NCBI GenBank assembly: GCA_018970145.1
Contig: JAGWWY010000006.1
Span: 62,001-126,000 of the forward strand
Reading direction: 5' to 3'
Length of the DNA stretch: 64,000 nt
DNA from: Gammaproteobacteria bacterium
GTDB taxonomy: Bacteria > Pseudomonadota > Gammaproteobacteria > Steroidobacterales > Steroidobacteraceae
The notes under the pieces were generated by a model. That model worked only from the letters and a program-made list of their open reading frames with translations. It searched no databases and was not told the DNA's origin. The translations under genes were made by a program, and so were the position numbers. How positions within the stretch are numbered: the first letter of the stretch is position 1; every line of letters begins with the position of its first letter. Shown one piece after another: positions 45,321-52,896 of this stretch.

Positions 45321-46376
45321 GTGAGTGCTGCCTCGCCGACTGTGCTGTTCGTTCCTGTCAGTGGCCCAAGTGGCATGGGTGAGTTCGCGCGGGCGCGCAG
45401 CATCGCCGATGCCTTGGTTGCGCAGAATCCTGGCATCGGTATCCATTTCCTGCTGCATCGTGCGGCGCCGTACGCCGCCGGCTTCCATCATCCGGCCACT
45501 CTGTTGCCGGCGTCGCCGACGCTGTGTACCCGTGAGGTCGTCGAGGTTATCGAGCGATTACGGCCCCGGATTGTGGTTTTCGATAACGCCGGTCGAACCG
45601 CGCAACTACGGGCTGCGAAGCGCGTCGGTGCGGCTGTCGTCTACGTGAGTTCGCGTTCGAGGCAGCGTTACAAGGCGTTCCGTCTGCGCTGGATGCGTCT
45701 GATCGATGAGCACTGGATTTCGTATCCCGAGTTGATTGCCGGTGCGCCGACGCTCATCGAGCGTTGGAAATTACGTTGGTTGGCACGCCCTGAACTGCAT
45801 TACCTCGACACCGTGTTGGCAGCGACGGATGAGTCTGCGGCCGATGACTTGCTCGCCGATTTTGGTACGCCGGATATCGTGATCGTCCCGGGCGGTGGCA
45901 GTCAGTTTCATGATGCGAGCATGACCCCAGCGCGATTTGCCGAGTGGGGTGCGGCTCTGGCCATCAAAGGTCACCGCGTGGTGTTTGTCGCAGGACCCTC
46001 ATTCACTCTCGAGCTGCCGCAGACGAGCCACTTCAGAACGGTACGCAGCGTGCCCGGTGGTGCGTTACACGCGTTGCTCGCACGCTCGCGAGCCGTGCTC
46101 GTGAACGGCGGCGATACCTTGTTGCAGGCGCTCGCCCTCGACAAACCGTGCATCGCCGTTCCGATTGCCGGTGATCAAGCGGAACGCATCGCGCGCTGCG
46201 CGGCGCAAGGTGTGGTGTTGTCACCGAAGCCCGATGACGTCGTCGACATTGGCGAGCGCGTGCTCGTCGATGCGGCGAGCAGAGACGATCTGGCATTGCA
46301 CCGGCGCGCGCTGGCGCTGCGCGATGCTCTGCCTGGCATCATCACGCGGCTGGAGCGTTACCTCGCGCCTCGATGA
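45321..46376 (+). CDS. GT-B glycosyltransferase-like protein (MurG-like C-terminus)
   Basis: 351 residues from GTG. Two Rossmann-like halves: VLFVPVSGPSGMGEFARARSIADALV at the start, and IVIVPGGGSQFHDAS then VNGGDTLLQALALDKPCIAVPIAGDQAERIARCAAQGVVL, which matches the nucleotide-sugar-binding end of MurG/PseG-type enzymes. Donor and acceptor are unknown. No membrane span or signal peptide is visible. The frame extends upstream, but the Rossmann strand begins just after this GTG. The 3' end overlaps the next, convergent glycosyltransferase by 35 bases. Confidence 0.72.
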   Translation: MSAASPTVLFVPVSGPSGMGEFARARSIADALVAQNPGIGIHFLLHRAAPYAAGFHHPATLLPASPTLCTREVVEVIERLRPRIVVFDNAGRTAQLRAAKRVGAAVVYVSSRSRQRYKAFRLRWMRLIDEHWISYPELIAGAPTLIERWKLRWLARPELHYLDTVLAATDESAADDLLADFGTPDIVIVPGGGSQFHDASMTPARFAEWGAALAIKGHRVVFVAGPSFTLELPQTSHFRTVRSVPGGALHALLARSRAVLVNGGDTLLQALALDKPCIAVPIAGDQAERIARCAAQGVVLSPKPDDVVDIGERVLVDAASRDDLALHRRALALRDALPGIITRLERYLAPR

Positions 46377-47376
46377 GCTCGCGATAAGCCCGCAGCGTTT
46401 CGCGCACCACGTTTTCTAGGTGATAGGCAGATAAATCGTGATCCTTCCGTGCGGGTCGTTGCGTGGCCAGTGATCGAAGTGCTGCGCTCATCGCATCCAC
46501 ATCATCGATGGGCACCAACGTACCTGGGTAACGCACCAGGATTTCCGATGGTCCCTGAGTGGCCGTTGCCAACACGGGCGTACCAGCATCGATCGCTTCG
46601 AACAAAACACGTCCGAGCGGTTCGCTGCGCGAGGGACTCACGAACAAATCGAAAGCTTGATAGAACGCCTTCGCGTCGGGGCGAAAGCCGAGAAAGCGGA
46701 TTTTGCCGGCCGAGTCGCTTTGCGCGAGCTTCTCGAGGCGTTTGCGCTCGCGACCATCGCCAATGATCACGAGCTTGGTATCGGGAATGGCCGCCTGCTC
46801 GAAGGCGCGGATGAGAGTGTCGAAGCCCTTTGATTTGGCGAGTCGACCGACACCGCCGATCAGAAACTCGGTTTCTCCGGCGCCAGCCAGTTCGCGCAAG
46901 TGGTAGCGTTGTTCGGCTTCGACTTTTGGCGTGGGGATCAAAGATTCGTTGATGTCGAAGATACGACCGCGGTAACGCTCGAGGTCTCGCTTCTGCCATT
47001 GGGCGATGACGATGAGACCGTCCATCTCGAGAAATTGCGGCCCATTCACCCACATGTGCAAGGTGGCGATGGTGGGGCACCGTGGTTTCAAGCGCGCAAC
47101 CAGTCGCGTGCTTTTGCGTAAATGGGTGTGGATGATCTCCGGTCGGTGATCGCGGATCGCTCGCGCGAGTCCCCAAGCGGGAAACCAGCGACTCACCTCG
47201 ATCACGCGTACTCGATCATCCAGATGATCGCGGATCGAGACCCCGTTCGAGGCTCGATGCCGTTTCTGCAGTACGAGCGTGACTTCGTGTTCTCCTGCAC
47301 AGGCATTGCACATTTCCGCCGTGGCTCTTTCGGTGCCGGCGAAGCCGCGCGAGAACAGGGTGTGCATGATACGCAT
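46342..47376 (-). CDS. Family 4 glycosyltransferase
   Basis: 344 residues from MRIMHTLFSRGFAGTERATAEM. The GT-B N-domain includes the donor loop FAGTERA and IIHTHLRKSTRLV. The C-domain has IGGVGRLAKSKGFDTLIRAFEQA, KLVIIGDGRERKRLEKLA, IRFLGFRPDAKAFYQAFDLFVSPSRSEPLGRVLFEAIDAGTPVLATATQGPSEIL, with the EPLGRVLFEA acidic motif of retaining GT4 enzymes. Probably acts on LPS or another surface glycan, by family only. An upstream extension of 52 codons is not family-like. Confidence 0.88.
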   Translation of the reverse strand: MRIMHTLFSRGFAGTERATAEMCNACAGEHEVTLVLQKRHRASNGVSIRDHLDDRVRVIEVSRWFPAWGLARAIRDHRPEIIHTHLRKSTRLVARLKPRCPTIATLHMWVNGPQFLEMDGLIVIAQWQKRDLERYRGRIFDINESLIPTPKVEAEQRYHLRELAGAGETEFLIGGVGRLAKSKGFDTLIRAFEQAAIPDTKLVIIGDGRERKRLEKLAQSDSAGKIRFLGFRPDAKAFYQAFDLFVSPSRSEPLGRVLFEAIDAGTPVLATATQGPSEILVRYPGTLVPIDDVDAMSAALRSLATQRPARKDHDLSAYHLENVVRETLRAYRELIEARGNAPAA

Positions 47377-47404
47377 GGGTGATTCGCTCAAAGATGATCG
47401 CTGA

Positions 47405-49063
47405 CTATTTACGGCGATCACGGAGAATTTCGCGTGCCGCATTCGAACCGGGCAGCCCCGTGACGCCGCCGCCCGGATGAGCACCAGAGCCGCAGAGATA
47501 AAGACCGCGTACGGGTGTACGGTAATCGCCATAGCCTAGCGCCGGGCGTGCCGCCCACAGCTGATCGAGTCCGAGCGAGCCGTGGAAGATATCGCCACCG
47601 GCCAGTGCGAAACGCTGTTCGAGATCGAGAGGCGAGAGCGCAAGCACGCCTACGATGCTGCGACGGAAGTTCGGTGCAACGGTATTGACCGTATCGATGA
47701 TCGAATCGATTGCGGCTTGTTTCTCCACGGAGTCTTCCCAACTGCGCGGCGTCTCGAGAGTACCCGGCAAGTTGTAATCGAAGTGCTGACAGAAAAGGCT
47801 TGCGACATGCGCACCACGGGGCGCAAGCGTGTCATCGAGCGTCGAAGGAATCAGCATTTCGACGATGGGCTCACGCGCGCAACCGGTGAGTCTCGCATCG
47901 GCATAAGCACGATCCATGTAATCGAGTGAAGGCGCGATGATGATACCGGCGCCGAGGTGGGTGTCATCACTGCGCGAACGGCGCACTTCGAAACGCGGTA
48001 ATTCACTGAGTGCCACGTTCATGCGGAAAGTAGCCGAGGCTGTACGCCATCGTTCGATATGCGAGCGAAAATCCTCAGGGAGATCTTCTGCGGACAATAA
48101 ATTCAGGAACAGTGGCTTCGGACCGAGATTGCCGATGATGCGTGGTGCACCAAAGATGCGACCATCGACGAGTTTGATGCCGCTCGCCGTTGCTTGAGTC
48201 GGACTGTGGCCACTGGCGCGCGTGGTGATGATTTTCGCGACCGGCGCATCGCACTCGATATGCACGCCAAGACGCCGCGCCTCGGCCGCGAGAGCTTGTG
48301 TGATGGCGCCCATGCCGCCGATGGCATGACCCCAGAGACCGCGCTTACCGTTCACTTCACCGAATGCATGATGCAGCAAGACATAGCCGCTGCCCGGCGT
48401 GTACGGACTCGCATAGTTACCGACGATCGAATCGAAACCGAACAGCGCTTTGAGCGCGGGCGTTTCGAACCAGTGATCGAGGATCTCGCCCGCACTGCGT
48501 GTGAAGATTTCGTGCAGTTCGCGCTGTTGCGCGAGCGGCAGGGCGCGGAACTGTCGACCGAAGCGCAGCAGCTCCCACAGATCGCCCGTGCGACGCAGGT
48601 CGGTGGGTGGTGTTCGCGTCAGTTGTTCGCGCAGCAGCGTGACGGCGCGATCGAGCATGGCGTGAAAGGCGGGGAGTCTTTCTGCATCGCGGGCGCTGTA
48701 GCGACGCACCTCTGCCAAGGTGGCTGCGGCCTCAGGACCGGCACTGAACGAATCGCCATCGGGTAGTGGCAAGAAGTTCTGCATCGGCCGCTCGACGATG
48801 CGCAGGCCGTGTTCGGCTAGACGCAGATCGCGCGATACCTTGGCCTCGAGCAGGCTGACGGTGTAGCTCGCTGTCGAGTTACGAAAGCCCGGCGCGAACT
48901 CCTCGGTGACCGCGGCGCCACCGACCAGCGAGCGGCGCTCGAAGACACCGACCCGCAGACCGGCGCGCGCGAGGTAGCAGGCGCAGACGAGGCCGTTGTG
49001 ACCGGCGCCGATGACGAGTGCATCGAAATCGGCGGTAGGGGGCTTGCGACTGGATGAATTCAC
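47405..49063 (-). CDS. PYROXD2-like FAD-dependent oxidoreductase
   Basis: 552 residues from the GTG at 49063; a TTG 18 bases upstream is the alternative. The N-terminal dinucleotide-binding motif is ALVIGAGHNGLVCACYLARAGLRVGVFERRSLVGGAAVTEEFAPGF. GLWGHAIGGMGAITQALAAEARRLGVHI is the phytoene-desaturase/PYROXD2 middle block, and the FAD-closing C-terminus is GLYLCGSGAHPGGGVTGLPGSNAARE. Substrate unknown; the related phytoene desaturases act in carotenoid synthesis, but no crtB-like gene is present. Its start lies next to the LexA box shared with lexA. Confidence 0.88.
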   Translation of the reverse strand: MNSSSRKPPTADFDALVIGAGHNGLVCACYLARAGLRVGVFERRSLVGGAAVTEEFAPGFRNSTASYTVSLLEAKVSRDLRLAEHGLRIVERPMQNFLPLPDGDSFSAGPEAAATLAEVRRYSARDAERLPAFHAMLDRAVTLLREQLTRTPPTDLRRTGDLWELLRFGRQFRALPLAQQRELHEIFTRSAGEILDHWFETPALKALFGFDSIVGNYASPYTPGSGYVLLHHAFGEVNGKRGLWGHAIGGMGAITQALAAEARRLGVHIECDAPVAKIITTRASGHSPTQATASGIKLVDGRIFGAPRIIGNLGPKPLFLNLLSAEDLPEDFRSHIERWRTASATFRMNVALSELPRFEVRRSRSDDTHLGAGIIIAPSLDYMDRAYADARLTGCAREPIVEMLIPSTLDDTLAPRGAHVASLFCQHFDYNLPGTLETPRSWEDSVEKQAAIDSIIDTVNTVAPNFRRSIVGVLALSPLDLEQRFALAGGDIFHGSLGLDQLWAARPALGYGDYRTPVRGLYLCGSGAHPGGGVTGLPGSNAAREILRDRRK

Positions 49064-49068
49064 AGGTA

Positions 49069-49084
49069 CTGTATGAATCAACAG
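49069..49084. promoter_or_regulatory. LexA box between lexA and the PYROXD2-like gene
   Basis: CTGTATGAATCAACAG, a full match to the CTGT-N8-ACAG core of the gammaproteobacterial SOS box, embedded in TACTGT...ACAGAG. It is 15 bases upstream of the lexA ATG and five bases upstream of the divergent GTG. It should autoregulate lexA and, with it, the small gene and imuAB downstream; it may also repress the flavoprotein gene. Confidence 0.92.
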
Positions 49085-49099
49085 AGGTAGAGGTGTTCC

Positions 49100-49741
49100 A
49101 TGTCAGATCTCACGCCGCGCCAAACTGAAATTCTCCGTCTGATCCAAAGAGCTATTGCCGAAACCGGCATGCCGCCCACGCGGGCAGAAATCGCGCAAGA
49201 GCTCGGGTTCAAGTCCGCCAACGCCGCAGAGGAGCATCTGCGCGCACTCGCCCGCAAAGGGGTGATTGCGCTCGTGCCGGGCACCTCGCGTGGCATCCAA
49301 CTGAAGGACATCCTGCGCGAGCAGCTCGGTTTGCCACTCATCGGCCGCGTCGCCGCCGGTAAGCCCATTCTCGCAGAAGAGAACATCGAAGCGCGCTTCA
49401 ACATCGATCCCGACATTTTCTCGCCCCGTCCTCATTACCTGCTGAAGGTCACCGGCATGTCCATGAAAGACGCCGGCATCCTCGATGGCGACCTGGTGGC
49501 GGTGCATCGCACCCCTGAGGTGCGCAATCGTCAGATCATCGTCGCGCGTCTCGAGAACGAGGTCACGGTCAAGCGCTACAAACAAGAAGGTCCGACGGTG
49601 TGGCTGCTGCCAGAGAACGCCGACTTCGAACCCATCCGCGTCAACTTGCGTGAAGAGCCGCTGATCATCGAAGGGGTGGTCGTGGGTGTGCTGCGCCGCG
49701 GTGCCACCGCCGGTAAAGCGACGCCCGCCGGTCTGATGTAA
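49100..49741 (+). CDS. lexA: SOS repressor LexA
   Basis: 213 residues. The winged-helix N-domain is [50 protein letters not shown]. Self-cleavage site Ala86-Gly87 in RVAAGKPI, catalytic Ser121 in TGMSMKDAG and Lys158 in EVTVKRY are all in place, so RecA-stimulated cleavage should work. It starts the lexA-orf-imuA-imuB run, 34 bases before the next gene. Confidence 0.98.
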   Translation: MSDLTPRQTEILRLIQRAIAETGMPPTRAEIAQELGFKSANAAEEHLRALARKGVIALVPGTSRGIQLKDILREQLGLPLIGRVAAGKPILAEENIEARFNIDPDIFSPRPHYLLKVTGMSMKDAGILDGDLVAVHRTPEVRNRQIIVARLENEVTVKRYKQEGPTVWLLPENADFEPIRVNLREEPLIIEGVVVGVLRRGATAGKATPAGLM

Positions 49742-49775
49742 CTCGCACTCTCAACCGGTTCGCCCGGAGGTTTCT

Positions 49776-50003
49776 ATGTCTGTCTTCGAACTGCTCCCTT
49801 CGCCGGGCGCAGCGGATGCGCTCGCGCCAAAGAAATCAAATCGTCACCACAAGGTGACGGTGAAGGCTGCCGTTGCCACGCCGCGTACGAGTTTGCGGCG
49901 CTTTCAGTGTCCCTGTGGCTGTGAGAGGCGCAGTTGGTTTTCGCAGCCACGGTCCTTGCGCAGCGCACCGGCTGTGGCATCGGCAGCCGATTCTGCATCG
50001 TGA
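49776..50003 (+). CDS. Unrecognised small basic protein between lexA and imuA
   Basis: A 75-codon frame with an excellent start: GGAGG five bases before ATG, one of the strongest ribosome binding sites in the window. The protein starts MSVFELLPSPG, is rich in Arg, Lys, Ser and Ala, and has one compact cysteine cluster (FQCPCGCERRSW). No signal peptide, membrane span or known family was recognised. It lies 34 bases after lexA and 39 before imuA, so it should be SOS-induced with them. It could instead be a leader whose translation affects imuA expression. Confidence 0.5.
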   Translation: MSVFELLPSPGAADALAPKKSNRHHKVTVKAAVATPRTSLRRFQCPCGCERRSWFSQPRSLRSAPAVASAADSAS

Positions 50004-50042
50004 GTCATTCTTCTCGTTTCCATCCGCGAGCGCGTTGTTTCC

Positions 50043-50705
50043 ATGGCTCCCTCGACTCCAGACAGCATCCCGAGTCTCGCGCTCGAGTCGCTGCTCGAAC
50101 ATCCGGCCATCTGGTCCGGTCGCAACGCTGCACGCGTCGCTACGCTCAGCACGGGCTACGCTGAGCTCGACGCTGCGCTGCCCGGCGGCGGTTGGCCCGC
50201 TGCCGGGCTCATCGAAATCCTCACGGCTCAAAACGGTATCGGCGAGATGCAACTACTCGTACCTTTGCTCGTACGAGTTGGGCAAATGGCGCCGCCCCGT
50301 TGGACTGCCTGGATTGCGCCGCCCTTTGAGCCCTATGCACCCGCACTCGTGGCAGCCGGTGTGCCACTCGCGCAGCAACTCATCATCCGTACGAGCCAAG
50401 CACTGTGGGCACTGGAGCAAACCTTGGTTTCAGGTGGATGTGCGCTCGTGCTCGGCTGGCCGGGTACTGTGCCCTCAGGCAGCGCCTTGCGTCGCCTGCA
50501 GTTGGCGACTCAGCGGGGCGGGGCGCCGGCGTTTTTGTTCCGTCCATTGAGCGAGGCTGCGCGTTCGTCCGCAGCTGAATTGCGCATTGCATGCGAGTCT
50601 TTACCGGCGGATGAACCTCAGCCCGGTGCGCGTTTGCAACTGCTGAAGAGTCGCGGTGGAAGGCGGCAAGCCTTCACGGTGTATTGGAACCATGGCCAGG
50701 CGTGA
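50043..50705 (+). CDS. imuA: Translesion-synthesis accessory protein ImuA
   Basis: 220 residues. ImuA is a RecA/SulA-like member of the ImuA-ImuB-DnaE2 mutasome, which copies damaged DNA with errors. STGYAELDAALPGGGWPAAGLIEILTAQNGIGEMQLLVPLLVRV is the family N-terminus, in which the RecA Walker A position is not preserved. The core (ALWALEQTLVSGGCALVLGWPGTVPSGSALRRLQLATQRGGAPAFLFRP) and the tail RLQLLKSRGGRRQAFTVYW are conserved. It overlaps imuB by 14 bases. Confidence 0.9.
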   Translation: MAPSTPDSIPSLALESLLEHPAIWSGRNAARVATLSTGYAELDAALPGGGWPAAGLIEILTAQNGIGEMQLLVPLLVRVGQMAPPRWTAWIAPPFEPYAPALVAAGVPLAQQLIIRTSQALWALEQTLVSGGCALVLGWPGTVPSGSALRRLQLATQRGGAPAFLFRPLSEAARSSAAELRIACESLPADEPQPGARLQLLKSRGGRRQAFTVYWNHGQA

Positions 50706-52191
50706 GCGAGTCTCGTCGACCCGGCGAGCGTTTGCCACGACACGGCATGTCGCTTCTACCGCGCGTTCAAGAGGCACCACGGTGCCAACTGGGCGATCGA
50801 CGGCGGCATCCGCAGTGCCAGCGCATTTGGCGGAGTCGCTTTTCGTCGAGTCGCCTTTCGCCGAGTTGCCCTTTGAAAGCACTCCGGCGGAATCTTGGTT
50901 GGCGCTGCAGTGCAGCGATACCCCATCGGGTGCGCTCGAGCGGCTATCGGCTTTGGCCATGGACTACACGCCACGCGTCAGCATCGAGGCGCCCGATGCA
51001 GTCGTTCTCGAAGTGCGTGGCAGCTTTCGTCTCTTCGGCGGTGCGCGTGCCTTGTGCCAGCAAATTGCAGCGCGTGCGCAGGCGGCCTCCATACCCGTCG
51101 ATTGGGCACTCGCACCGACGCCGTTGGCGGCGCTGGCCTTGGCAAGAACCAAGCAAAATCGGCTCGTCTCGAGTCGGGAGCGATTGGTGGGTCTGTTGTC
51201 GCCATTGCCGATCGCCGTATTGCGCTGGCCCTGTGCGCAAGTCGAGCGCCTCGAGTCGATCGGTGTGCGAACGATAGGCGCCTTGTTGCGCTTGCCGCGA
51301 GCGGGTTTCGCCCGTCGCTTTGGGCAGCCTGCCTTGCAGATGCTCGATCGCTTGACTGGCGCCACGGCCGATCTGCGCAAACCGCATCGAGTACGCGAGC
51401 GTTTTCACGCTCGTCGTGAACCGGATTTCGAATTACAGACTCAAACTGCCGTGTTGGCTTATATAGGACCTTTGCTCGCCGACCTCGAGCGGTTTCTCTG
51501 CTTGCGACAAGCGGGCCTCGAGTCGCTGCAATTGCGCTTGCATCATCGAGCACCCGTACCGACCACGCGAGTGACGTTGCGATTTGCCTCAATGCAATGG
51601 CAAGCCGCTGCCTGTCGCGAGTTGTTGTCTTTGCAGTTGTCGCGCTGCGCTTTGCCGGCGGCAGTCACGCTGTGCGAGTTGCGCTCAGGGGCATTGCGAC
51701 CTCGCATCGCTTGCAGTGCATCACTCTGGCGTGCCGGCGAGCAGGGCGCCGGTACGACGGGTGAAGTGCCCGCCTTGGTTGAGCGTCTGCGGGCGCGCTT
51801 GGGCGATGAGGCGGTCTATGGTCTTTGTCTCGTACCCGAGCATCGACCCGAGCGGGCTTGGCGTGTCGCAGAACCGCGCGCGCCAAGCTATACATCTCGA
51901 TCGGCTAAAAGTGCTGCGGATGATTTCACCAGCACTGCAACTAGCAGCACTGCAAGCAGCCTCGTCACTCGGCGCCCTTTATGGTTGCTGCAGCAACCGC
52001 GAACTTTGCCTTGCTCGCTCTCGCAACTGCAGTTGCTCGAAGGCCCCGAACGTATCGAGACCGGATGGTGGGATGGTGCAGACGTTGCACGTGATTACTA
52101 CATCGCTCGCCATCGTGACGGCAGTCGCCTCTGGATCTATCGCGAGCGCTCGGCACCCCATGCGTGGTACTGGCATGGGGTGTTTGGCTAA
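50692..52191 (+). CDS. imuB: Y-family-like protein ImuB with atypical N-terminus
   Basis: 499 residues. ImuB is a catalytically inactive DinB-like hub that links DnaE2 and ImuA to the beta clamp. From about residue 80 the sequence is family-like: LERLSALAMDYTPRVSIEAPDAVVLEVRGSFRLFGG, IDWALAPTPLAALALA-type strands, and RLESIGVRTIGALLRLPRAGFARRFG. The first 75 or so residues are instead an Arg/Ser/Thr/Ala-rich stretch with a threefold 15-base repeat (50833-50877) and lack the usual LWxCLxLPQLxLD opening. A degenerate clamp-motif candidate is SASLWR. The stop overlaps the convergent antitoxin gene by four bases. Confidence 0.85.
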   Translation: MARRERVSSTRRAFATTRHVASTARSRGTTVPTGRSTAASAVPAHLAESLFVESPFAELPFESTPAESWLALQCSDTPSGALERLSALAMDYTPRVSIEAPDAVVLEVRGSFRLFGGARALCQQIAARAQAASIPVDWALAPTPLAALALARTKQNRLVSSRERLVGLLSPLPIAVLRWPCAQVERLESIGVRTIGALLRLPRAGFARRFGQPALQMLDRLTGATADLRKPHRVRERFHARREPDFELQTQTAVLAYIGPLLADLERFLCLRQAGLESLQLRLHHRAPVPTTRVTLRFASMQWQAAACRELLSLQLSRCALPAAVTLCELRSGALRPRIACSASLWRAGEQGAGTTGEVPALVERLRARLGDEAVYGLCLVPEHRPERAWRVAEPRAPSYTSRSAKSAADDFTSTATSSTASSLVTRRPLWLLQQPRTLPCSLSQLQLLEGPERIETGWWDGADVARDYYIARHRDGSRLWIYRERSAPHAWYWHGVFG

Positions 52192-52502
52192 CGTGCGCGC
52201 TTAAGCGTTTTTCGATCTCTTCTGCGCTCTACCAATCTTCCTGTCACGTACTTGTGCAAGATACTGGCTATTAAGCTTTGGTACGGGAGCCCTTCTTCAC
52301 GAGCGATCTCGCGTATGTCGTGCAGATCATCCGAAGACATTCGAATATTGATTCGCTGGTCTTTAAGCCTGGTCGCCCGCGCGGCCGAGCGTACATTCTC
52401 CAGCTGTTCCGGACTCTGGATAGACTTGAACTCATCTCGATTGTAAGCCGCCAAGATTCGTTTCTCGCTCGATATGAGTCTCGTCTTTGATCTGGAACTC
52501 AT
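52188..52502 (-). CDS. CopG/RHH-type antitoxin (BrnA-like)
   Basis: 104 residues, intact. The C-terminal part has the ribbon-helix-helix pattern RINIRMSSDDLHDIREIAREEGLPYQSLIASILHKYVTGRLVE, typical of antitoxins paired with BrnT-like toxins; the strand RINIRM would contact DNA. The N-terminal half (EFKSIQSPEQLENVRSAARA) would contact the toxin. Its ATG overlaps the toxin stop (ATGA), the usual toxin-first order. Base composition is AT-richer than the SOS genes on both sides, suggesting transfer. Confidence 0.85.
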   Translation of the reverse strand: MSSRSKTRLISSEKRILAAYNRDEFKSIQSPEQLENVRSAARATRLKDQRINIRMSSDDLHDIREIAREEGLPYQSLIASILHKYVTGRLVERRRDRKTLKRAR

Positions 52503-52784
52503 GACTTTGATTCCTTGAGATATCGCCGGGTCGCCTTTCGACTAGGAATGATGGTTTTTAAAAAATAATGATCTATTTGCTCTATGAAGGGCACGAGATA
52601 GGCGTAACTGTTGAGCTCAACAATCATGATTCTTTGGCTCGCGTACTTCTCGGGTTTCGGATGTTCTAACGATGTCGAGTAGTTTCCCTGTTTCAATGGC
52701 TGATACGATCTGTTCGAAGCAAATGTTTCTGTTTGCTAGGCGCCAGATGTTTTTCCGTTGACTCCATTCGAAGGTTCGGAACAT
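52499..52784 (-). pseudogene. BrnT-like toxin gene interrupted by a frameshift
   Basis: From the ATG at 52784 the frame reads MFRTFEWSQRKNIWRLANRNICFEQIVSAIETGKLLDIV, then the expected continuation EHPKPEKYASQRIMIVELNSYAYLVPFIEQ...YFLKTIIPSRKATRRYLKE is in the next frame. Removing one base in GTTAGAACATCC (near 52663-52668) restores a protein of about 94 residues, the normal size for this family. So one inserted base probably inactivates the toxin. A shorter downstream start (52696) could still make a 65-residue C-terminal piece. AT-rich. Programmed frameshifting is possible but no slippery motif is evident. Confidence 0.75.
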
Positions 52785-52818
52785 CAGGTTGCACTCGCTG
52801 GATCGTAGATAAATGTGT

Positions 52819-52843
52819 GCCTTTTGTCATCGCTGCAAAAGGC
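52819..52843. repeat. Inverted repeat upstream of the toxin gene, touching the dnaE2 promoter
   Basis: GCCTTTTG, nine bases, CAAAAGGC: a perfect eight-base inverted repeat 35 bases upstream of the toxin ATG and directly adjacent to the dnaE2 -35 (52844). RHH antitoxins bind such palindromes near their own promoters, so it is a candidate operator. Confidence 0.6.
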
Positions 52844-52879
52844 TTGGCTGTAATGACTCAATACTGTATAAATAAACAG
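52844..52879 (+). promoter_or_regulatory. dnaE2 promoter with overlapping LexA box
   Basis: -35 TTGGCT (52844-52849), a 17-base spacer, -10 TATAAA (52867-52872). The LexA box CTGTATAAATAAACAG (52864-52879) covers the -10 and lies in a longer palindrome, ATACTGT...ACAGTAT. Expected start near 52879, giving an 18-base leader. LexA binding here should block polymerase directly. Confidence 0.92.
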
Positions 52880-52896
52880 TATTACGAAGTCCAGCT

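Noticed and set aside
49960-49995. CTG...CAG pairs upstream of imuA as a further LexA box
   Set aside because: Spacing between CTG and CAG is nine bases, not ten, and the flanks do not fit; imuA is more simply read from the lexA promoter.
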